Shown here piece by piece: positions 18,228-26,582 of a stretch of 64,000 nucleotides of DNA. The stretch is from the NCBI GenBank assembly GCA_963787205.1, contig CAWBCD010000003.1, positions 124,001 to 188,000 on the forward strand. Reading direction: 5' to 3'. The notes below the pieces were generated by a model. The model was not told where the DNA came from. It worked only from the letters and a program-made list of their open reading frames with translations, and searched no databases. The first letter of the stretch is position 1, and each line of letters opens with the position of its first letter. This DNA is from DATFNI01 sp963787205. GTDB lineage: Bacteria; Bacteroidota; Rhodothermia; Balneolales; DATFMH01. A program made the position numbers and the translations under genes.

Positions 18228-18495
18228 CGTAGATGTGGATATCAGAAGTAATATTTATGCTCCGGTTTTCTTTCCCCATCTCCTCAAGCAGATCCAAAAT
18301 ATGCTTCCTGGTTTCAGTCAACTCATTTATTCTCGTAACCGAATGGGAATCGACAGTTCCATCTCGCTCGCGTTTACTCAGATTCCTGATAGTATGAAAA
18401 GTTATTTTACTGCCAATCAAACTCATCAAAATCTCTTTTGCATCGCCGGCTGAAAATGTTCCCTTTATTAGAGTGTATTTTTTGTTACAGTTCAT
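18217..18495 (-). CDS. Small conserved-looking protein, first gene of the dab operon
   Basis: 92 residues, predicted soluble, charged, alpha/beta: an N-terminal strand-helix (KKYTLIKGTFSAGDAKEILM), a polar centre with a long helix (INELTETRKHILDLLEEM) and a terminal strand (SINITSDIHIYVDE). I recall similar small hypothetical proteins in Bacteroidota but no named family. It is not a PII protein by motif. It is the promoter-proximal gene, overlaps the DUF6671 relic by 11 bases, and is divergent from the LysR regulator 112 bases away. Possibly an accessory or regulatory protein for carbon uptake (inference from position only). Confidence 0.65.
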   Translation of the reverse strand: MNCNKKYTLIKGTFSAGDAKEILMSLIGSKITFHTIRNLSKRERDGTVDSHSVTRINELTETRKHILDLLEEMGKENRSINITSDIHIYVDE

Positions 18496-18544
18496 GAAAG
18501 TTGAATGAGTACTGGGTTATTAACTTGGTTTGAAACAATAATAC

Positions 18545-18593
18545 TCACTTTGATAAATAAGTGATAATTAATACATTTAATACTGATCATTAA
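18545..18593. promoter_or_regulatory. Candidate LysR operator in the divergent dab/lysR promoter
   Basis: The 112-base gap between the divergent genes holds two dyads. One is TCACTT-(8)-AAGTGA at 18545-18564, the other TTAAT-(7)-ATTAA at 18577-18593. Dyads with T/A ends of this size are what LysR-type regulators bind, and the region is strongly AT-rich as expected for overlapping promoters. Binding is inferred, not shown. Confidence 0.45.
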
Positions 18594-18607
18594 TAAATAT
18601 TTATATC

Positions 18608-19510
18608 ATGAATTTTACGCTCCATCAGTTGTATGTATTCGGCATGGTGGCCAAGAAGAGAAGCATCACTAAAGCTTCCAAAGAGTTACACATGACACAA
18701 CCGGCTGTTTCAATACAAATTAAACAGCTTCAGTATGCAGTTGATCTGCCCCTTATTGAGGTCGTTGGACGTAAGTTGTATTTGACGGAAGCCGGTGAAT
18801 ATCTGTACCAAACATTCCAGAATGTCGATCGCGAATTGGAATCTTTTGATGCTGCTATTTCCCAATTAAAAGGCGGGTTAAAAGGACGACTTACGATTTC
18901 TGCAGCATCAACAGCCAAGTATTTTTTGCCTTACCTTCTGGGCGAATTCAAAAGGAGGTATCCCAAGGTTGATATTTTACTTAAAGTGACGAACAGAGAT
19001 GAAGTCCTTCATCATTTGGCCAATAACGAATATGATCTTTCGATCTTAACCCAGGTTCCTGATGATGAGTCTATAGAAGCTGTCCCGTTTCTTGAAAATC
19101 CTCTAGTGATGTGCGCCCCGCCGCAGCATCGTCTGGTTGGGGGAAAGAATATCGCCATCAGAGATTTAAAAAACGAGCCTTTTATCTATAGGGAATTAGG
19201 ATCCGGAACCCGAATGGTTATGGAAGCTTATTTGAAAAAGCATGATATACGAATCAAACCAAGCATGGAACTTGGTACAAATGAGGCGGTGAAGCAGGCT
19301 ATAATGGCAGGAATCGGAATATCTCTCATCTCGAGATTAAGTCTGCAAAATGACCTTCCAAACAATAGAATTGCGATTCTGGATTTACAGCATTTCCCAA
19401 TAATGACTCACTGGCACGCAATTTTTAAAAAAGAGAAGAAACAGATTCCAGTAACCAGCAATTTTCTTTCTTTCCTGGAAGAAGATAATATTAATAAGTA
19501 CCTGCCCTGA
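18608..19510 (+). CDS. LysR-type regulator, CbbR/CmpR-like
   Basis: 300 residues, the standard LysR length. The N-terminal helix-turn-helix (about 3-62) shows FGMVAKKRSITKASKELHMT and QPAVSIQIKQL. The effector domain (about 90-295) contains ENPLVMCAPPQHRL and RELGSGTRMVMEAYL, the pattern of the RbcR/CbbR/CmpR group that controls CO2 fixation or bicarbonate uptake genes. It is divergent from the small-protein/DUF6671/dabB/dabA operon, so control of carbon uptake is the obvious hypothesis. The ATG is preceded by an AT-rich leader without a clear Shine-Dalgarno. Confidence 0.88.
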   Translation: MNFTLHQLYVFGMVAKKRSITKASKELHMTQPAVSIQIKQLQYAVDLPLIEVVGRKLYLTEAGEYLYQTFQNVDRELESFDAAISQLKGGLKGRLTISAASTAKYFLPYLLGEFKRRYPKVDILLKVTNRDEVLHHLANNEYDLSILTQVPDDESIEAVPFLENPLVMCAPPQHRLVGGKNIAIRDLKNEPFIYRELGSGTRMVMEAYLKKHDIRIKPSMELGTNEAVKQAIMAGIGISLISRLSLQNDLPNNRIAILDLQHFPIMTHWHAIFKKEKKQIPVTSNFLSFLEEDNINKYLP

Positions 19511-19550
19511 TTCAGTTCCCTATCATTGATCACGACGATACCGATCGGTC

Positions 19551-19572
19551 TTTTATCTTACATAAGATAAAA
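19551..19572. terminator. AT-rich palindrome between convergent genes
   Basis: A perfect dyad with 10-base arms, TTTTATCTTA (19551-19560) and TAAGATAAAA (19563-19572), around a CA centre. It lies between the convergent lysR and Fe-S flavoprotein genes. The stem lacks G/C pairs apart from one per arm, so it would be a weak bidirectional terminator; a protein-binding site is the alternative. Confidence 0.45.
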
Positions 19573-19597
19573 ATTATTCACGATTTAGGGTGGTAAA

Positions 19598-20914
19598 TTA
19601 CGGCTCTCCGAACTTGGTATCAATTTCGATGCCCATCTGTTTCAGGAAGGGCGTCGGCAATTCTCCGCCTGCGAAAATAAACAGGTAATCGTTTTCCAGG
19701 TTGAATTCGGATCCGTCTTCTTTTTTGATGATAACCTGATGAGGGTCATTTTGGATCACATTTGTTGACCAAAGAATCTCAACTTTTTTAGCAGCTTCCG
19801 CCGCCTGTAAGCGTTCTCTGTTCCCGGGTTTGATCCTGTTGAAGACATCCCTGCGATAGGATATTCTGACTTTATTACCGGGCTGTTCGGAGAGGGCCAA
19901 AGCTGCTTCGACGGCAGAATCACCGCCGCCTACCACTGTAATCGTATCATTCTCAAACTGATCCGGTTCGCGAAGAGAATAGGCCACATTCGGCAGGGAT
20001 TCCCCCGGTATGTTTAACTTTCTGGGGATGCCCCTGCGACCGATGGCAAGAACTACGCGAAGTGTTTTAAATTCACCGTGTGATGTTTTTACCGTGAATG
20101 AGTGATCTTTATTCCTGATAACATCATGAACAATGGATCCGGTGTGAATGTGTTCATCCAGGGATAACTTATCGACAACATCTTCCCAGATACTGATGAG
20201 CTCTTCTTTAGATATTTCCCGATGGTTCAGCTTCTTGTATCCTGGTATATCAATCGGAGCAGTCATCACCAGTTTCTTCCGAGGGTAGGTACTGACCGTA
20301 CCGCCAAGCGCTTCACGCTCGAAAGTGACGAAGCGTAATCCATGATTCTTGCTATAGATAGATGCCGCAAGTCCCGCTGGTCCGCAACCCACGATTAAAA
20401 GATCATAAACTCCCCCGGGAGCTCTGTGTTGTTCCTTCGCGATGGCTTCGATACACTGGTGCCCCTGCTCAAAAGCATTTCGGATGAGTCCCATGCCCCC
20501 CAATTCACCAATAATGTAAATACCGTCGACATTGGTCTCGAAATTGGCCTTGATCCGCGGGATATCCACACCCCGCCTTTCTGATCCGAAAACGAGCTGT
20601 ATGGCTTCAACCGGGCAGGATCGTTCACATAGTCCGTGACCAATACAGTTGGCCGGTGTTACAGCTATCGCCTGTCCATTACGCAGACCCAAAACGTCCT
20701 GCTCCGGACATATCTCCACGCATGTTCCGGAGCCGATGCACTCATCAGGGTTTACAATAGGATGCAGGGTGGTCGGTTCTTTTAACCCGTACTGAAGAGC
20801 AAAGAGATCAGCCTCTTCGGTACGATTTTCCATGTCCTTTTTTTTACGCACAAATGGAATGGCAAAAATGGCAAAAAGAACAATTGCAACTAACCAGATA
20901 ATGATCAGATCCAT
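19598..20914 (-). CDS. Membrane-anchored Fe-S / FAD-NAD(P) oxidoreductase
   Basis: 438 residues: one N-terminal membrane helix (about 3-22), a ferredoxin-like domain (about 55-110), then a two-dinucleotide-fold thioredoxin-reductase-type flavoprotein (FAD site LLIVGCGPAGLAASIY near 170; NAD(P) site ITVVGGGDSAVEAALAL). There is no CxxC disulfide pair, so it is not a thioredoxin reductase. The ferredoxin motifs read C59-x5-C65-x3-C69-P and C90-x5-C96-x3-C100-P, with Ser62 and His93 where the second Cys of a normal [4Fe-4S] motif would be. It is the last gene of the cytochrome operon. Likely passes electrons between NAD(P)H and the membrane or periplasmic heme chain; direction unknown. Confidence 0.85.
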   Translation of the reverse strand: MDLIIIWLVAIVLFAIFAIPFVRKKKDMENRTEEADLFALQYGLKEPTTLHPIVNPDECIGSGTCVEICPEQDVLGLRNGQAIAVTPANCIGHGLCERSCPVEAIQLVFGSERRGVDIPRIKANFETNVDGIYIIGELGGMGLIRNAFEQGHQCIEAIAKEQHRAPGGVYDLLIVGCGPAGLAASIYSKNHGLRFVTFEREALGGTVSTYPRKKLVMTAPIDIPGYKKLNHREISKEELISIWEDVVDKLSLDEHIHTGSIVHDVIRNKDHSFTVKTSHGEFKTLRVVLAIGRRGIPRKLNIPGESLPNVAYSLREPDQFENDTITVVGGGDSAVEAALALSEQPGNKVRISYRRDVFNRIKPGNRERLQAAEAAKKVEILWSTNVIQNDPHQVIIKKEDGSEFNLENDYLFIFAGGELPTPFLKQMGIEIDTKFGEP

Positions 20915-20981
20915 GGGGCAATCAATACGTGATACTAATAATTATAAGTTCTTAGTTTGTGATCGGATGTAATGAACATTG

Positions 20982-22607
20982 CTAAAAATTATACCAAATG
21001 CTCAGGTAAATACTTTTATTCTGCGTGACACTCCCGATATCAAAACGCGTTTGGAGATCCAGGATCATCTTTTTCATCAACGGTACATAAAAGTGAGCCG
21101 TGATGGAATGACTGACGACGGCCTGTCCGACAAAGTCTGTCCGATAAAAGTCATATCCCAGATCGAATTGATTTTGACCGAACCACCGGTTTATCCCGAA
21201 ACCGGCTGAAAGGACTTTATTGGTATGATCACTCCAGTAACTTCCATGGCCACTGAAGCCAAGCTGCCAGAAACGAGTATGTTGCAGGGACCCATAAAGG
21301 CTATAGTTGTCAGCTGCCTGGGTCAGATCGCTCTTATCCACGGAAACATTGCTCGAGACGTAACCGGAACTAAAGTCGTAGGATAATCCGCCGCCGTAAC
21401 TGGTTCTTGTGTAACCAATAGGATCGGTTGTCTGCCATATCTGATAGGGCCTCTGTCTCAACCAGTTGGCGTTTGCGGATAATCCACCGATAAGTTGAAA
21501 GCGACCTTGCAAATAACCTTGCGTAAGCGTCCATTTGCCTTGTGTAGGATCACGGTCGACCTGAACACTGCCACCGATAAGGCTGCGACCTAAACGAAAG
21601 TCCTGATGCAATCCCCAAAAAAGATGGTTCATCCAGCCATTATTAGGATACATGGCATTAAATGATATCTCACTCGATGACCAAACAGGTCCGATGTTCT
21701 GGCTGGTATAGGCGAATATGGAGTGCTTGGGAACGCTGGTTGAGAAGCCTTGCGAGGATAGAGAAGGTTCAAAACCCGTAATCACACCAACACCGTTACT
21801 GTAGGAACCGTAACGAAGCATGACCCCATCCCAGAACCCGGAGAATCGCTCATATTGGTTATAAAATCGGCCGACACTAACAGAAAGGAGCGGTACCGCC
21901 TTAAATTGTTTGCTGACCTTGATGTTATAAATGCTGAATAGATTTGTCGGGCTGAAGGGACGCTGTTTCAGGTAGCGATAGCTCCATCTCATATTGACAT
22001 CAAACTGCAGGTTGCCCGGTAGTTCACGGCCTCGCAACATGAGATTTACGAACGGACTGGCATAGGTCTGATGGGTCCAGCTCGGATCGAGACTGGAGAA
22101 GCGCGATTGTGAAAGATTCAAATACCCGCCTGTCATTATTCGACCGGTAATGACAGGTGATACGACGTTTGAGCGACCCGGTGCTTTAAAGGTGGATTTT
22201 TCATCCATAATCGATTTGCGCCGCACGGAATCCGGAGACGCACTGTTTTGAGCAATTTGCTTTTGGGGCGGTGCTACTGTGGAGAAGTATATTTCTTCTC
22301 CTCGTGTGAGTGAAAAAGGACGCCCAAGGAACTCAGCCGAGCAGCTCTGAGAGATTGCCGCTATTACATGTAGTCTCCCGCGTATATGGCCATTCTTTTC
22401 ACCGGCATATACAGTAAGAGTATCCCCGGTGGATATTCCCTGGTTTCGACCGGCATTTAAATAAAGAGTCTGTCCGGATATCTGAACAATTTGAGCTTTT
22501 ATCAGCGGGTGGGATGCCTGTGCCATGGCTGATGTCGCGAATAATGATGGAATAACAGGCAACAACAGCAGAGCACAGTAAATGGGATATAGTCTGAAAA
22601 GTTTCAT
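20982..22607 (-). CDS. Outer-membrane beta-barrel with N-terminal periplasmic domain, cytochrome-operon partner
   Basis: 541 residues. Signal peptide (about 1-30, cut after SAMAQA), then a small beta-rich domain (about 35-105: IVQISGQTLYLNAGRNQGI, TGDTLTVYA, GEEIYF) resembling SH3-like periplasmic modules. A Ser/Pro/Lys linker follows, and from about residue 150 alternating amphipathic strands rich in Tyr, Trp and Phe run to a terminal phenylalanine (SIYLSIWYNF), the usual insertion signal of outer-membrane barrels. I recognise no named porin family. It abuts the 19-heme cytochrome gene (stop 22608), so it may be the sheath of an outer-membrane cytochrome conduit, analogous to MtrB/OmbB (analogy, not homology). 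Confidence 0.75.
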   Translation of the reverse strand: MKLFRLYPIYCALLLLPVIPSLFATSAMAQASHPLIKAQIVQISGQTLYLNAGRNQGISTGDTLTVYAGEKNGHIRGRLHVIAAISQSCSAEFLGRPFSLTRGEEIYFSTVAPPQKQIAQNSASPDSVRRKSIMDEKSTFKAPGRSNVVSPVITGRIMTGGYLNLSQSRFSSLDPSWTHQTYASPFVNLMLRGRELPGNLQFDVNMRWSYRYLKQRPFSPTNLFSIYNIKVSKQFKAVPLLSVSVGRFYNQYERFSGFWDGVMLRYGSYSNGVGVITGFEPSLSSQGFSTSVPKHSIFAYTSQNIGPVWSSSEISFNAMYPNNGWMNHLFWGLHQDFRLGRSLIGGSVQVDRDPTQGKWTLTQGYLQGRFQLIGGLSANANWLRQRPYQIWQTTDPIGYTRTSYGGGLSYDFSSGYVSSNVSVDKSDLTQAADNYSLYGSLQHTRFWQLGFSGHGSYWSDHTNKVLSAGFGINRWFGQNQFDLGYDFYRTDFVGQAVVSHSITAHFYVPLMKKMILDLQTRFDIGSVTQNKSIYLSIWYNF

Positions 22608-24158
22608 CTAGTCACCTCCATGGCCGGTTGGGTGGCAGGAGTAGCAAGCTGTACTTACATAGGAATAGCCCTGTACTTCTGTATGATGCTGATCCGTAGT
22701 GGTCTTATCATGTGTATGACAACTCAGACAAGTAAAAGTCTTATAGTTGGCCGGATCGGTATGACAGGTAGCACACGTACTCCAGGTATTCTTATGTGTC
22801 CCGGAATAGATGGGGAAAAACTTAGAATCATGATCCGTGAAACTGGCATCCCCCCAGGTATTTACATTATGGCAATCCGTGCAAGTCGTTGAAAATCCCG
22901 TGCCGCTGTGCGCCTTCTGATAGTCGGGTTGGTGGCATCCATAACAATTCTGATCGCTTGTTACCTGGAATTTTACAGCATACGATGGAAGTTCATGGCA
23001 GGTAGTACATTGTATCGTCTTGTGGGCGCCAAGCAGTGCAAAACCGTTGGCGACCGCGGCATGATCGAATTGGGCGTCGCCCCAGGTATTTACATTGTGA
23101 CAATTGGTACAGGTCGTCGGGAATCCGGACGAACCATGAGCCCTGTTGTAGTCACTGGTGTGACAGGAGTAGCAGTCCTGATCACTTTTTGCCGGAAAGA
23201 TGCTTTTATACGAGGGCAACTCATGACAAGCAGAACATTTTATGTTTTTATGTGCACCCAAGAGAGCAAAACCGTTGGAAACAGTAGCATGATCGAATTG
23301 GGCATCACCCCAGGTATTAACATTGTGGCAATCGGTACAAGTCTTGGGGAACCCGGATGAGCCGTGCGCCCTGTTGTAATCGTTGGTGTGACAGGTGTAG
23401 CAATCCTGATCACTGGTCGCAGGGAATATGGATTTGAATGATGGAGTTGCATGGCAACTTGAACAACGAAGCTGTTGATGTGCCCCGAGCAGTGCGAAAC
23501 CGTTGGCTACAACGGCATGTTTAAATTTCGACGATCCCCATCCCGATGTTGAGTGACAATTGGTACAGTTAGTGGGAAAATTATTGGCAACGTGGTTTAC
23601 TGACTTGGCATTTACATAGTCCTGTTCGTGGCAGGAATAACAGGAGGTGCTCAGAGGCGCAAAGGCACCGTTACGGCGCGTCTTATGGCAGCTCTCACAA
23701 CTGATGACTGCGTGAGCTCCGGTTAAAGGGAAGCTGGTTCTCATGTGGATGGCCCGTCCATCTACCAGTTGGAAACTGGTTTCATTATGGCAACTCTGGC
23801 AATCATCACCGAGTTTCCCCTGGTGCACATCGATATGACACGACGAGCAGGTGTTAGCCGTCGCTTTGGGCTCATCAAACCGCAGGTTAAGGTGGCAACT
23901 TTGACAGGATATAACCTTATGCTTGCCAACCAGCGCGAAACCGGTAATCTTATGATCGAAGTTCATGTTTTTCTTAACAGGCTTCCAGGTATCAGAACGG
24001 TGGCACGATGAACAGTCGAGTCCCTTCATCAGCTTGCCGTGGGGACTTACTGATTCCTGCGCTTTTGCAATTTGAAACATCAAAAGGAATACCGGCAATA
24101 CAAGAAGCAAAGTACGTAGCCGACGAATCGATCTGTCTGTTAATCTATTTTTTTGCAT
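22608..24158 (-). CDS. Secreted 19-heme c-type cytochrome
   Basis: 516 residues from the ATG at 24158. This start gives a clean signal peptide (MQKNRLTD..., hydrophobic core LLLVLPVFLLMF, cut near AKAQ), whereas an upstream in-frame start would put 28 odd residues in front. I count 19 CxxCH heme motifs (for example CSSCH, CQSCH, CYSCH, CTDCH, CATCH, CLSCH). Between them the phrase GFALLGAH-x(3)-C-x-x-CH recurs, whose extra His can serve as distal heme ligand. The middle is built of 76-residue, three-heme units. The gene overlaps the upstream cytochrome by 14 bases and abuts the beta-barrel gene. Expected role: long-range periplasmic or trans-outer-membrane electron wire. Confidence 0.93.
   Translation of the reverse strand: MQKNRLTDRSIRRLRTLLLVLPVFLLMFQIAKAQESVSPHGKLMKGLDCSSCHRSDTWKPVKKNMNFDHKITGFALVGKHKVISCQSCHLNLRFDEPKATANTCSSCHIDVHQGKLGDDCQSCHNETSFQLVDGRAIHMRTSFPLTGAHAVISCESCHKTRRNGAFAPLSTSCYSCHEQDYVNAKSVNHVANNFPTNCTNCHSTSGWGSSKFKHAVVANGFALLGAHQQLRCSSCHATPSFKSIFPATSDQDCYTCHTNDYNRAHGSSGFPKTCTDCHNVNTWGDAQFDHATVSNGFALLGAHKNIKCSACHELPSYKSIFPAKSDQDCYSCHTSDYNRAHGSSGFPTTCTNCHNVNTWGDAQFDHAAVANGFALLGAHKTIQCTTCHELPSYAVKFQVTSDQNCYGCHQPDYQKAHSGTGFSTTCTDCHNVNTWGDASFTDHDSKFFPIYSGTHKNTWSTCATCHTDPANYKTFTCLSCHTHDKTTTDQHHTEVQGYSYVSTACYSCHPTGHGGD
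22845..23600 (-). repeat. 228-bp internal tandem repeats in the 19-heme cytochrome gene
   Basis: The phrase beginning GCAAAACCGTTGG recurs at 23038, 23266 and (slightly changed) 23494, a constant period of 228 bases or 76 codons. Each unit encodes three CxxCH motifs plus the GFALLGAH segment. The two central units are close at DNA level; flanking ones are more diverged. Growth by unequal exchange would add three hemes per step. Confidence 0.85.
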
Positions 24159-25917
24159 GACACGACTCGCATTTTGTTGAGAGGGGGGTATAGCGTACAA
24201 ATTTTGATCCGTCAGGAGCAGTAACTTGCTTGTGGCAATCACTGCAACTGACTTTTGCGTGAGCTCCGGTTAGCGGGAAGCTGGTCCGGTTATGGTCGAA
24301 GGAAGCTAAAACAAACGATTGGGTGTCGTGGCAGTTGCTGCATTCCGCACCCATCTTGGATGATGCAAACTGCCCGTGATGGGGACTGTCTTTTGTGTGA
24401 CACGATTTACAATCTTTGCTGAGACCAGCAAACAGGATTTGCTTTTTTTGATCAGTCGCAGGCTTATGACAGCTTGTACAGGTAATCGCAGCATGCCGGC
24501 CTGTCAGTTTGAAACCGGTGGTGGTGTGGTTGAATACCATCGACTTTTGATCATCCCAGCTGTTGGTTGTGTGACAGTCGGTACATTTCAACGTTTTGGT
24601 GCCGACCTTGACGATGCCGTGCGGGTTGTCATCGGCATGACAGTCTATACATTTCGTGCCCGCAAAACGGAAGTGTAATGCGCCTGTTGGATTCTCATTA
24701 TGGCGATGGCACGAATAACAAGGGACAGCCGCATGAGCTCCGGTCAGTTCGAATGAGATATTTGCGTGGCTGGCAATATCAAATGTGCTTGGATTCCAAT
24801 TTGTTTGCGTGTGGCAGTTCTTGCAGTTTGTTCCAAACTTGCTCCCCGCAAACACCCCTTTGTGGTAATCAATATGGCAGCTCTGGCAATCCTTGACCTT
24901 CGTATATGGATATGTTGATGAAAGAGATGCAACTGCAAATTTAATAGAGATGCCACCCGGGAGTTTATTGGGGTCATGACAGGAGGAACAACTGATTTTT
25001 GCGTGGTGCCCAACTAACGGGAAGCCCGTTTCGGCATGATTGAATGTCGAGCCCTTAATTTTTTTCTTGAAAATATGCCAGCCCTTTACCGAGTGGCAGC
25101 TTTGGCAATTCGTACCCATCGTCCCTTTGTGCACGTCCTTATGGCAATCGACACACGAGGAGAAGGCGAGTCCCGCGTATTTGACCATTGGTTTACCATT
25201 GGGTCCTGCGATCTTCTTGTGGCAGTCAGAACATTTTACCTGAAGATGTTTTCCCATAAGGGCAAACCTGGTCTTACTGTGATTAAAAGAGAGCGAATCT
25301 TTCCAGCTGTAAGGTGTATGGCAACTACCGCAGTCCTTCCCCGCAAACTGAAGACCGTGTGGATTATCTATCTTGTGGCACGGTTCACATTTTGTGCTCA
25401 AGCCCAGAAATGTAGTCGGCAGCGCGTGGTACTTGCTTTTAAATGAGCGAACCAATGGATTAGTGACGAAAGCCGGCTTATGACAACTACCACAGGCTAC
25501 CTTCATATGTTTTCCGATTAAAGCAAAACCGGTCTTTCGGTGGTCGAAATTTGTCGTGTCCCAATCAACAAGCTTAAATGTTGCCCCGAGATGCTCCTTA
25601 TGGCAATTGGCACAGTTTTTACCGACGACGTCTAGGGAGGCATGGTATCCCAGTTTCAGATCTATCCGCTGTTTTAGTGGCTTGTGGCAGTCGAGGCATC
25701 GGATATTGGATATTCCTCTTTTCCCCAATTCGTGGCAACTGGTACAGTTTGTTATGCCTTCCAGACTCTCATGAGCCTTCGAAAGTTTGCCTGGTGAGAT
25801 GAGCTGAGCCCTGGTCGGAATGGAATAGAAACATATTGTAAGAAACACATACAGAACCGCGATCCATCTCAGATGTGACCGAAAGGGTGGGTTATATGGA
25901 ATGGGATACGTCGACAA
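24145..25917 (-). CDS. Secreted 20-heme c-type cytochrome
   Basis: 590 residues with an N-terminal signal (hydrophobic core WIAVLYVFLTICFY, cut near TRAQ) and 20 CxxCH motifs (CTSCH, CLDCH, CANCH, CGSCH, CEPCH and so on to CESCH three residues from the end). Repeating blocks F-x-H-x(3)-T-x-F-x-L-x-G-x-H supply candidate distal histidines. No catalytic domain is visible, so it is an electron carrier rather than a nitrite or hydroxylamine enzyme. It lies six bases after the TPR gene and overlaps the next cytochrome by 14 bases, so the two are probably made in fixed ratio. Together they bring 39 hemes to the periplasm or outer membrane. Confidence 0.93.
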   Translation of the reverse strand: MSTYPIPYNPPFRSHLRWIAVLYVFLTICFYSIPTRAQLISPGKLSKAHESLEGITNCTSCHELGKRGISNIRCLDCHKPLKQRIDLKLGYHASLDVVGKNCANCHKEHLGATFKLVDWDTTNFDHRKTGFALIGKHMKVACGSCHKPAFVTNPLVRSFKSKYHALPTTFLGLSTKCEPCHKIDNPHGLQFAGKDCGSCHTPYSWKDSLSFNHSKTRFALMGKHLQVKCSDCHKKIAGPNGKPMVKYAGLAFSSCVDCHKDVHKGTMGTNCQSCHSVKGWHIFKKKIKGSTFNHAETGFPLVGHHAKISCSSCHDPNKLPGGISIKFAVASLSSTYPYTKVKDCQSCHIDYHKGVFAGSKFGTNCKNCHTQTNWNPSTFDIASHANISFELTGAHAAVPCYSCHRHNENPTGALHFRFAGTKCIDCHADDNPHGIVKVGTKTLKCTDCHTTNSWDDQKSMVFNHTTTGFKLTGRHAAITCTSCHKPATDQKKQILFAGLSKDCKSCHTKDSPHHGQFASSKMGAECSNCHDTQSFVLASFDHNRTSFPLTGAHAKVSCSDCHKQVTAPDGSKFVRYTPLSTKCESCHAKK

Positions 25918-25923
25918 AGGAGA

Positions 25924-26562
25924 TTAATTCGTTTTTTTTGAGTTCATAGCGTTCGACATCTTGTCAAGTTGTTCGAGCGATTGTCGTGCCATGGCGACGA
26001 TATGCGGATTATCTCGAAGTTTCGCCAGTTGGGTCCATATTTCCCGGGCTGCCTGGAATTGTCCCATATTTGCGTGTATGGCCCCCAAATTGTACTTGCC
26101 GAAGGAATCGTCAGGATAGGTTTTAAGAAGACCTTCTGTTGCGGTTAATGCCCCTTGCCAGTTATTCTGTTTCCCGTAGCAGTTTGCCAAATCAAGCCAT
26201 GCCTGATGATTTTTGGGATGCAATTCCAGATAGTGTTTGTAATGCGGAATGGCCTTATCTGATTGATGTCCATCCTGGTACAGTTCTGCCAGTCGTATAA
26301 GATGAGTTGTATCGTTGGGAACCGTCTTCAATCGTTTCTCCAGACCCTGGACCTGTGCCTGGTATTGTGACGATACATTTTCAGCATCGGGCACGGTATC
26401 TGCAGGGCTGCTCATGGCCCTGGTCATAGCTTCCACACCGGATGAGACAGACCCGGTGGTGTCCTGTTCCTGTTGGGTACTGGTCGTCTTCCAGATTCCA
26501 AAACCGACCATGGCAACCACACTGATTGCAAGAAGAATCAATAACTTGGTTCTTGATTTCAT
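25924..26562 (-). CDS. Membrane-anchored TPR protein of the cytochrome operon
   Basis: 212 residues: a short cytoplasmic start, one membrane helix (about 7-24, LLILLAISVVAMVGFGIW), a Ser/Thr/Gln-rich linker and about three to four tetratricopeptide repeats (RLAELYQDGHQSDKAIPHYK, LDLANCYGKQNNWQGALTAT, KYNLGAIHANMGQFQAAREI). The layout resembles the TPR part of CcmI/NrfG-type heme-lyase helpers, so a role in assembling the neighbouring multiheme cytochromes is plausible. Gaps of 20 and 6 bases tie it to its neighbours. Confidence 0.82.
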   Translation of the reverse strand: MKSRTKLLILLAISVVAMVGFGIWKTTSTQQEQDTTGSVSSGVEAMTRAMSSPADTVPDAENVSSQYQAQVQGLEKRLKTVPNDTTHLIRLAELYQDGHQSDKAIPHYKHYLELHPKNHQAWLDLANCYGKQNNWQGALTATEGLLKTYPDDSFGKYNLGAIHANMGQFQAAREIWTQLAKLRDNPHIVAMARQSLEQLDKMSNAMNSKKTN

Positions 26563-26582
26563 AATCTATCCTTTTCTTGATC

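Noticed and set aside
22620..23360. Plus-strand open frames across the 19-heme cytochrome
   Set aside because: They repeat with the 228-base period of the cytochrome and encode no recognisable protein; antisense by-products of the repeats.
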